DNA from: Bacillota bacterium
GTDB lineage: Bacteria > Bacillota > Clostridia > Lachnospirales > Lachnospiraceae
Assembly: GCA_017861355.1 (NCBI GenBank)
Contig: JAGFXQ010000103.1
Location: 1-10,578 of the forward strand
DNA length: 10,578 nt
Reading direction: 5' to 3'
The notes beneath the pieces are model-generated. The model had not been told where the DNA came from, did not search any database, and was given only the letters and a program-made list of their open reading frames with translations. Made by a program: the position numbers and the translations under genes. Below, in pieces: positions 7,235 to 10,578 of the stretch; the stretch's first letter is position 1; every line of letters starts with the position of its first letter.

Positions 7235-7261
7235 CATATGCTCAAACAAGTTTGGCGTATG
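7235..7261. repeat. Imperfect inverted repeat in the cupin leader
   Basis: CATATGC (7235-7241) pairs with GCGTATG (7255-7261) with one wobble. The inner CAAAC (7243-7247) and GTTTG (7250-7254) are perfect inverted arms; one base (T7242) is bulged. It begins about six bases after the predicted start point, so it could be an operator or a leader hairpin. Confidence 0.35.
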
Positions 7262-7273
7262 TTCACTATGTAA

Positions 7274-7282
7274 ATTATAACA
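7274..7282 (-). promoter_or_regulatory. Extended -10 promoter of the cupin gene
   Basis: On the minus strand TGT-TATAAT is a perfect -10 box with the TGn extension. No good -35 lies 16-18 bp upstream, which fits an extended -10 promoter. The transcript would start near 7267, leaving a leader of roughly 75 bases. The remaining stretch between the divergent cupin and Cys-rich genes, 7283-7461, is AT-rich and I see no gene in it. Confidence 0.55.
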
Positions 7283-7461
7283 TAACCACGATAGATATAT
7301 GTAGCTATGGCAACATTTTACTCCAATCTTGGCTTTTTTTGCCTGTCCATTCAGGAAAGATGTGTAAATCAGCAATAGTTCTGAGAATATTTGTCGTAAA
7401 ATCTACAAAAATTTCTATAATTATTTCTTAAAATAGGAAATCAGTCAAGCACTCTTACATA

Positions 7462-7470
7462 TGATACAAT
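7462..7470 (+). promoter_or_regulatory. Extended -10 promoter of the Cys/Gly-rich small protein gene
   Basis: TGA-TACAAT is an extended -10 box (5/6 to TATAAT) with no clear -35. The start would be near 7477, 20 bases before the ATG. The overlapping CATATGATA (7458-7466) fits the CATAnnnTA -10 of the sporulation factor sigma-K, and GATACAAT (7463-7470) is close to the sigma-E form, but neither has a matching -35. Confidence 0.4.
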
Positions 7471-7496
7471 GTAATTAATATTTGGAGGAACAATCA

Positions 7497-7712
7497 ATGA
7501 GTGATTTAGCAGCAACAGGTTGCGGCGAAAACAGAGGATGCGATAGTAATAATAATAGTATGTGTCTTATTATCATTCTCTTGTTATGCTGCTGCGGCGG
7601 TGGCAACAGTGGTTTGTTTGGCGGCGGTATGGGAGGCGACGGATGTGGTAGTATCATCTGGATCATCCTTATCCTCTGCTGCTGCTGTGGTGGCGGTGGT
7701 GGCTTCTTCTAG
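7497..7712 (+). CDS. Small Cys/Gly-rich membrane protein (high-cysteine HCB protein 13-like)
   Basis: This 71-residue protein starts MSDLAATGCG. It has 11 Cys (9, 15, 23, 31-33, 50, 61-64) and two copies of one module: a short hydrophobic stretch followed by poly-Cys then poly-Gly (LIIILLLCCCGGG at 24-36; IIWIILILCCCCGGGGG at 53-69). The opening and composition resemble short Clostridial proteins that databases label 'chorion class high-cysteine HCB protein 13'; that name reflects composition only and the function is unknown. The hydrophobic stretches are 8-9 residues, short for standard membrane helices, so membrane or coat association is inference. The ATG at 7497 is chosen because GGAGG (7484-7488) lies 8 bases before it; a TTG at 7482 overlaps that ribosome site and is rejected. 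A strong terminator follows 43 bp after the stop. Confidence 0.8.
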   Translation: MSDLAATGCGENRGCDSNNNSMCLIIILLLCCCGGGNSGLFGGGMGGDGCGSIIWIILILCCCCGGGGGFF

Positions 7713-7754
7713 AAGCGAAACGTAAATCACAGATATGAACTTCTAATTTAGAAG

Positions 7755-7787
7755 AAATAAGAAGGCCGTATGTCGGCCTTCTTATTT
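7755..7787. terminator. Strong terminator shared by two convergent small genes
   Basis: A perfect 14-bp stem (AAATAAGAAGGCCG at 7755-7768 and its complement at 7774-7787) has a 5-base loop (TATGT) and a GC-rich top. TTATTTT extends from it on the plus strand and TTATTTCTTCT on the minus strand. It ends the Cys/Gly-rich gene on one side and the 69-residue gene (stop 20 bp away) on the other. Confidence 0.9.
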
Positions 7788-7807
7788 TGTGTTCTACCCT
7801 TATTCTA

Positions 7808-8017
7808 TTATAACCTTTTCTTTTTCTGTCTCTTCAAGCGTTCAAAGCATTCTCTATCAACCTCATATACAGTATTGTCCTCGAATATCAAATCACCCTC
7901 CATTTCAATACTGTTATTTTTTGATACCGGAACATCACTCCCCATTTGAGAAAGGTTCTTTTGTGTCTCGTATTGGAATCCGGATGGATTTCCGGAAGAA
8001 TAAAACTTTCCGTTCAT
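7808..8017 (-). CDS. Hypothetical 69-residue hydrophilic protein
   Basis: I do not recognise this protein. It is hydrophilic, with no signal peptide or membrane helix. It has an N-terminal part rich in Ser/Asn/Gly, an acidic middle (MEGDLIFEDNTVYEVD) and a strongly basic end (ERLKRQKKKRL). It looks real because its ATG (8017) has GAGG (8024-8027) six bases upstream, it fills the space between two other genes without overlap, and a GC-rich terminator lies 20 bp past its stop. A weak promoter can be drawn on the minus strand (CGGACA at 8069-8074, 17-bp spacer, TATATT at 8046-8051), divergent from that of aroC. The basic tail could bind nucleic acid or membranes, but this is speculation. Confidence 0.65.
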   Translation of the reverse strand: MNGKFYSSGNPSGFQYETQKNLSQMGSDVPVSKNNSIEMEGDLIFEDNTVYEVDRECFERLKRQKKKRL

Positions 8018-8082
8018 GTACTGCCTCGATTTATATTGTCATTCCAATATATGAATATTTTGCATAAATGTCCGTAAAATGA

Positions 8083-8111
8083 TTGAATCTCTATTTACTT
8101 TCCTATATACT
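8083..8111 (+). promoter_or_regulatory. Promoter of aroC
   Basis: TTGAAT (8083-8088), a 17-bp spacer and TATACT (8106-8111) match the sigma-A boxes at 4/6 and 5/6. Transcription would start near 8118, 25 bases before the ATG. This argues against translation starts placed further upstream in the same frame, since they fall in the promoter. Confidence 0.6.
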
Positions 8112-8142
8112 GTTGATAAGTTTTTTTGAGATGGAGGTAGTT

Positions 8143-9246
8143 ATGTCAGGATCAGTATACGGTACATTATTTACTATTGCAACCTGGGGGGAATCCCACG
8201 GAGACGGTATCGGTGTTGTTGTGGATGGATGCCCTGCCGGATTGTTATTAGACGAAGCATATATCCAGACTTATCTCGATAGAAGAAAGCCGGGTCAGAC
8301 CAAGTATTCCACCCCTCGTAAGGAAGAGGATAAAGTCGTGATTTTATCCGGCGTATTCGAGGGCAGAACGACCGGCACTCCAATCTCATTGACGGTATAT
8401 AATGAGAACCAGAGGTCCGGTGATTATTCGAAGATTGCTTCCTATTACCGACCGGGACATGCTGATTATACCTTTGATCAAAAATATGGATTTCGTGATT
8501 ACCGTGGTGGTGGCCGTTCCTCCGGAAGAGAGACCATCGGTAGAGTAGCAGCCGGTGCGATTGCCTGTGCGATTCTTCAAGAGTTAGGTGTTCAAGTCAA
8601 GGCATATACCCGGTCGATCGGCCCCATCACGATTGATCCTGCGAATCTCAAGCTGGAGAATATAAGCCGGAGTGCACTTTGTATGCCGGATCTAGAAGCT
8701 TCCGAACGGGCTGAAACATATCTTTTAGAGCAGATGACAGAGCACAATTCTGCGGGTGGAATCATCGAATGTCTCGTCACCGGAATGCCGGCAGGTATCG
8801 GAGAACCGGTATTTGACAAGCTGGACGCCTCGCTAGCAAAGGCGATTATGTCAATTGGCGCAGTCAAGGGTGTAGAGATCGGTGACGGATTCCATAGTGC
8901 TACCGTAACCGGAGCAGAAAATAATGATCCGTTTTACTTTGATGAGAAGAATGGAGTAACCAAGACCAGCAATCATGCCGGAGGAATTCTTGGTGGTATC
9001 AGCGACGGCTCCGATCTTATTCTGCGGGCAGCAATCAAACCCACCCCATCCATCTTCCGTCCTCAGAACACGGTCAATCAGGATCAGGAGAACCTTGAGA
9101 TACAGATTCATGGCCGACACGATCCGATTATCGTTCCCCGTGCTGTAGTTGTTGTAGAAGCTATGGTAGCAATTACACTGGTAGATCAGCTTTTTGTGGG
9201 TATGACCTCACAGCTGAGCAAGATCAAAGACTTCTATCACAGATAA
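8143..9246 (+). CDS. aroC: Chorismate synthase
   Basis: This FMN-dependent cytoplasmic enzyme makes chorismate from 5-enolpyruvylshikimate 3-phosphate, the last step of the shikimate pathway that feeds aromatic amino acids and folate. The 367 residues match the normal family length. Family blocks are intact: TWGESHGDGIGVVVDGCPAG (14-33, with active-site His19), RPGHADYTFDQKYGFRDYRG (103-122, with His106), GGRSSGRETIGRVAAGAIA after it, and the C-terminal HAGGILGGISDGSDLILR followed by KPTPSI. The ATG at 8143 is chosen because GGAGG (8133-8137) is 5 bases before it and the N-terminus then begins MSGSVYGTLFT as in homologues; in-frame starts further upstream lie in the promoter. It stands alone here, with its own promoter and probable terminator and no other aro gene in view. 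No leader-peptide or T-box structure was seen in its short leader. Confidence 0.97.
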   Translation: MSGSVYGTLFTIATWGESHGDGIGVVVDGCPAGLLLDEAYIQTYLDRRKPGQTKYSTPRKEEDKVVILSGVFEGRTTGTPISLTVYNENQRSGDYSKIASYYRPGHADYTFDQKYGFRDYRGGGRSSGRETIGRVAAGAIACAILQELGVQVKAYTRSIGPITIDPANLKLENISRSALCMPDLEASERAETYLLEQMTEHNSAGGIIECLVTGMPAGIGEPVFDKLDASLAKAIMSIGAVKGVEIGDGFHSATVTGAENNDPFYFDEKNGVTKTSNHAGGILGGISDGSDLILRAAIKPTPSIFRPQNTVNQDQENLEIQIHGRHDPIIVPRAVVVVEAMVAITLVDQLFVGMTSQLSKIKDFYHR

Positions 9247-9267
9247 TTGCCTGAAATCCGTTCGAAA

Positions 9268-9313
9268 AAATCAAGCTAGTAAATCGCATTTTTATACAAA
9301 ATTAGCTTGTTTT
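9268..9313 (+). terminator. Probable terminator after aroC
   Basis: CAAGCTAGT (9272-9280) pairs with ATTAGCTTG (9301-9309) over nine positions with one wobble. After one mismatch AAA (9268-9270) pairs with TTT (9311-9313). TTTT follows the stem. The 20-base loop is long and the stem AT-rich, so it may be weak. It starts 22 bp after the stop codon. Confidence 0.5.
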
Positions 9314-9392
9314 AAAGCAATAGAAGCATCATCGGACCTCAGCAAATATAGCCCTTTATCACTACAATACCAATTCTAATAATAATTCATAT

Positions 9393-9446
9393 TTATACTA
9401 GCAAATTTTATGAAAGATATTGACAAGACAAATTTTGCTAGTATAA
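9393..9446. repeat. Long inverted repeat around the XRE-cupin promoter (candidate autoregulatory operator)
   Basis: TTATACTAGCAAA (9393-9405) and TTTGCTAGTATAA (9434-9446) are perfect 13-bp inverted arms; after one mismatch three more pairs form (9407-9409 with 9430-9432). One arm covers the -10 box, the other lies upstream of the -35. The arm centres are about 41 bp apart, roughly four helical turns, which would suit two regulator dimers on one face. The XRE-cupin protein encoded next is the obvious candidate binder (inference). Confidence 0.65.
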
Positions 9447-9447
9447 T
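9420..9447 (+). promoter_or_regulatory. Consensus sigma-A promoter of the XRE-cupin/potA unit
   Basis: TTGACA (9420-9425) and TATAAT (9442-9447) are both perfect, with a 16-bp spacer. The transcript would start near 9454, about 65 bases before the ATG. The leader holds a 6-bp hairpin (GTTTAG/CTAAAC, 9461-9466 and 9472-9477) that overlaps a palindrome (AAACTT/AAGTTT, 9474-9486). A promoter this strong implies a need for repression, which fits the surrounding inverted repeat. Confidence 0.85.
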
Positions 9448-9518
9448 TTATATTGTTGCTGTTTAGCGTAACTAAACTTTAAGTTTATTCTCAGTAAGAA
9501 TTTGAAAGGAAGCACCTC

Positions 9519-10058
9519 ATGAATATCGGATCAAAAATCAAAGAACTACGAATCCAAAAAAGCCTGACACAGGAAGAGCTGGCTGACCGGGCGGAGTTAT
9601 CCAAGGGATTTATCTCTCAGCTGGAGAGAGACCTGACCTCCCCGTCGATTGCCACTTTGGTGGATATATTACAGTGTCTTGGTACTAATCTTGAGGAGTT
9701 TTTCAGCGGAACCACAGCAGAACAGGTCGTATTTAAAAAATCGGATTATTTTGAAAAGTATGATGCCGAGCTGAAGAACGAAGTGAAATGGATTATTCCC
9801 AATGCACAAAAGAATATTATGGAGCCAATCCTTCTTACCTTGGACATCGGAGGCTCTACCTACCCGGATAATCCGCACGAGGGTGAAGAATTCGGTTATA
9901 TTCTGAACGGTAGTATCACTCTTCATATAGGAAATAGAACCTTCAAAGTAAAGAAAGGCGAATCCTTCTACTTTACTGCAAATAAACAACATTATATTGC
10001 TGCTTCCGAGAAAACAGGCGCTACCCTATTATGGGTATCAACTCCGCCCAGCTTCTAG
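9519..10058 (+). CDS. XRE-family regulator with C-terminal cupin domain (PuuR-like)
   Basis: This 179-residue cytoplasmic repressor or activator has an N-terminal Cro/C1-type HTH (about 1-60: IKELRIQKSLTQEELADRAELSKGFISQLERDLTSPS) and a C-terminal cupin_2 domain (about 105-178: HEGEEFGYILNGSITLHIG, then KKGESFYFTANKQHYIAAS). The cupin keeps the H-x-G-E-E-F and x-x-x-H-Y pattern of PuuR-like sensors, which in known cases respond to polyamines. The ATG at 9519 has AAAGGA (9505-9510) eight bases upstream. It is followed after 19 bp by a potA-type gene, and XRE-cupin plus pot transporter is a recurrent order in Clostridia (family knowledge). It probably controls that operon and itself through the inverted repeat at 9393-9446. 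The ligand is inferred, not shown. Confidence 0.92.
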   Translation: MNIGSKIKELRIQKSLTQEELADRAELSKGFISQLERDLTSPSIATLVDILQCLGTNLEEFFSGTTAEQVVFKKSDYFEKYDAELKNEVKWIIPNAQKNIMEPILLTLDIGGSTYPDNPHEGEEFGYILNGSITLHIGNRTFKVKKGESFYFTANKQHYIAASEKTGATLLWVSTPPSF

Positions 10059-10077
10059 CAGATAGGAGGAAACCCAG

Positions 10078-10578
10078 ATGACAAATAACAAATTAATTGA
10101 TCTTGTGAACATAACCAAGTCCTTCGGTGATACCGTCGTACTGGATGATCTAAATCTCTATATTCGGGAAAATGAATTCCTTACCCTGCTCGGACCTTCC
10201 GGCTGCGGCAAGACCACGACACTGCGTATTATCGGTGGCTTTGAATCCCCGAACCATGGACAGGTTATATTCGAAGGAAAGGACATCACGAAGCTTCCTC
10301 CGAACGAACGCCAGCTTAACACAGTATTTCAGAAATACGCTCTCTTTAATCATATGACGATCTCCGAAAACATTGCCTTCGGTCTGAAGATTAAGAAAAA
10401 GAGTAAGATATATATTCAGGATAAGATTAAATATGCCTTAATCGTGAATGAACCTAAGGTACTGTTACTGGATGAGCCTCTTGGCGCTCTTGACTTGAAG
10501 TTGCGTCAGGACATGCAGTACGAACTGATCCGGTTAAAGAATGAGTTAGGTATCACATTTGTCTACGTAACACATGAT
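10078..10578 (+). CDS. potA: PotA-like spermidine/putrescine ABC transporter ATPase, lacking the ABC signature segment (3' end outside window)
   Basis: The frame starts at ATG 10078 with AGGAGGA (10064-10070) seven bases before it and stays open for 167 codons to the window end. It shows Walker A GPSGCGKT (39-46), Q-loop VFQKYALF (Gln85), Walker B VLLLDEP (128-134), D-loop GALD (136-139) and the H-loop VTHD (His166). The ABC signature LSGGQQQR and the helices around it are absent: YAL (119-121) runs directly into IVNEPKV (122-128). Compared with E. coli MalK (Lys42, Gln82, Asp158, His192), Lys-to-Gln spacing is the same (40) and Asp-to-His is the same (34), but Lys-to-Asp is 87 rather than 116. 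That is 29 residues (87 bp) missing, in frame, at 10440/10441. The protein should dimerise and hydrolyse ATP poorly or not at all. It would power polyamine import with PotB/C/D, expected downstream. Deletion in the cell or an assembly/editing artefact cannot be told apart here. Confidence 0.9.
   Translation, partial: MTNNKLIDLVNITKSFGDTVVLDDLNLYIRENEFLTLLGPSGCGKTTTLRIIGGFESPNHGQVIFEGKDITKLPPNERQLNTVFQKYALFNHMTISENIAFGLKIKKKSKIYIQDKIKYALIVNEPKVLLLDEPLGALDLKLRQDMQYELIRLKNELGITFVYVTHD

Noticed and set aside
7458..7470. Sporulation sigma-K or sigma-E promoter before the Cys/Gly-rich gene
   Set aside because: Only the -10 halves fit; no matching -35 was found, so the simpler extended -10 reading is kept and the idea is only noted.
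7482..7496. TTG start for the Cys/Gly-rich protein
   Set aside because: The TTG lies in the Shine-Dalgarno sequence of the ATG at 7497.
8083..8142. Extended N-terminus of aroC starting at TTG 8083
   Set aside because: It covers the promoter boxes, and GGAGG at 8133-8137 clearly serves the ATG at 8143, which gives the normal chorismate synthase N-terminus.
9461..9486. Attenuator or riboswitch in the XRE-cupin leader
   Set aside because: The overlapping hairpins are only about 6 bp, AT-rich and without a terminator-like U tract.
10150..10357. Open frames on both strands inside the potA-like gene
   Set aside because: They overlap the Walker A region of a gene with clear motifs and have no independent support.
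1..10578. Mobile element, CRISPR array, toxin-antitoxin or defence genes
   Set aside because: No transposase or integrase motifs, terminal repeats, regularly spaced repeats or defence-type domains were seen in any frame.

Overview
The window looks like a piece of a low-to-mid GC Firmicute chromosome, most likely a Lachnospiraceae/Clostridia member. The grounds are AT-rich promoters with clear -35/-10 boxes, strong GGAGG-type ribosome binding sites, an OmpR-type two-component system, a small Cys/Gly-rich protein of the type annotated in Clostridia as 'high-cysteine HCB protein', and a PuuR-like XRE-cupin regulator placed directly before a potA-type polyamine transporter gene. I see no insertion sequence, phage gene, CRISPR array, tRNA or rRNA. 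The genus is inference.

Layout. (1) 1-594, plus strand: C-terminal part of a four-helix membrane protein, ending at a perfect 21-bp bidirectional terminator. (2) 743-4144, minus strand: response regulator -> histidine kinase (17-bp overlap) -> beta-propeller lipoprotein, probably one signalling unit with an extra internal promoter before the lipoprotein. (3) 4399-7189, minus strand: a small cupin gene, an AraC-family regulator and an intracellular subtilisin-like protease. The AraC gene has its own near-consensus promoter with a palindrome between -35 and -10, and two back-to-back inverted repeats over its two possible start codons. (4) 7497-8017: a 71-residue Cys/Gly-rich membrane protein on the plus strand, convergent with a 69-residue hypothetical gene and sharing a 14-bp GC-rich terminator with it. 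(5) 8143-9246, plus strand: chorismate synthase (aroC) with its own promoter and a probable terminator. (6) 9393-10578, plus strand: a consensus promoter embedded in a long inverted repeat, an XRE-cupin regulator, and the 5' part of a potA-like ABC ATPase that runs off the window.

The most notable observation is in the last gene. The potA-like frame is open and has correct Walker A, Q-loop, Walker B, D-loop and H-loop, but lacks about 29 residues containing the ABC signature (LSGGQ) between the Q-loop and Walker B. Spacings on either side of the gap match the family exactly, so this looks like a clean in-frame deletion that should abolish normal ATP hydrolysis. The second is the double hairpin at the start of the AraC-family gene, which suggests translational control or an autoregulatory operator inside the gene. 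The rest is ordinary chromosomal content; I do not see a convincing new multi-gene system.
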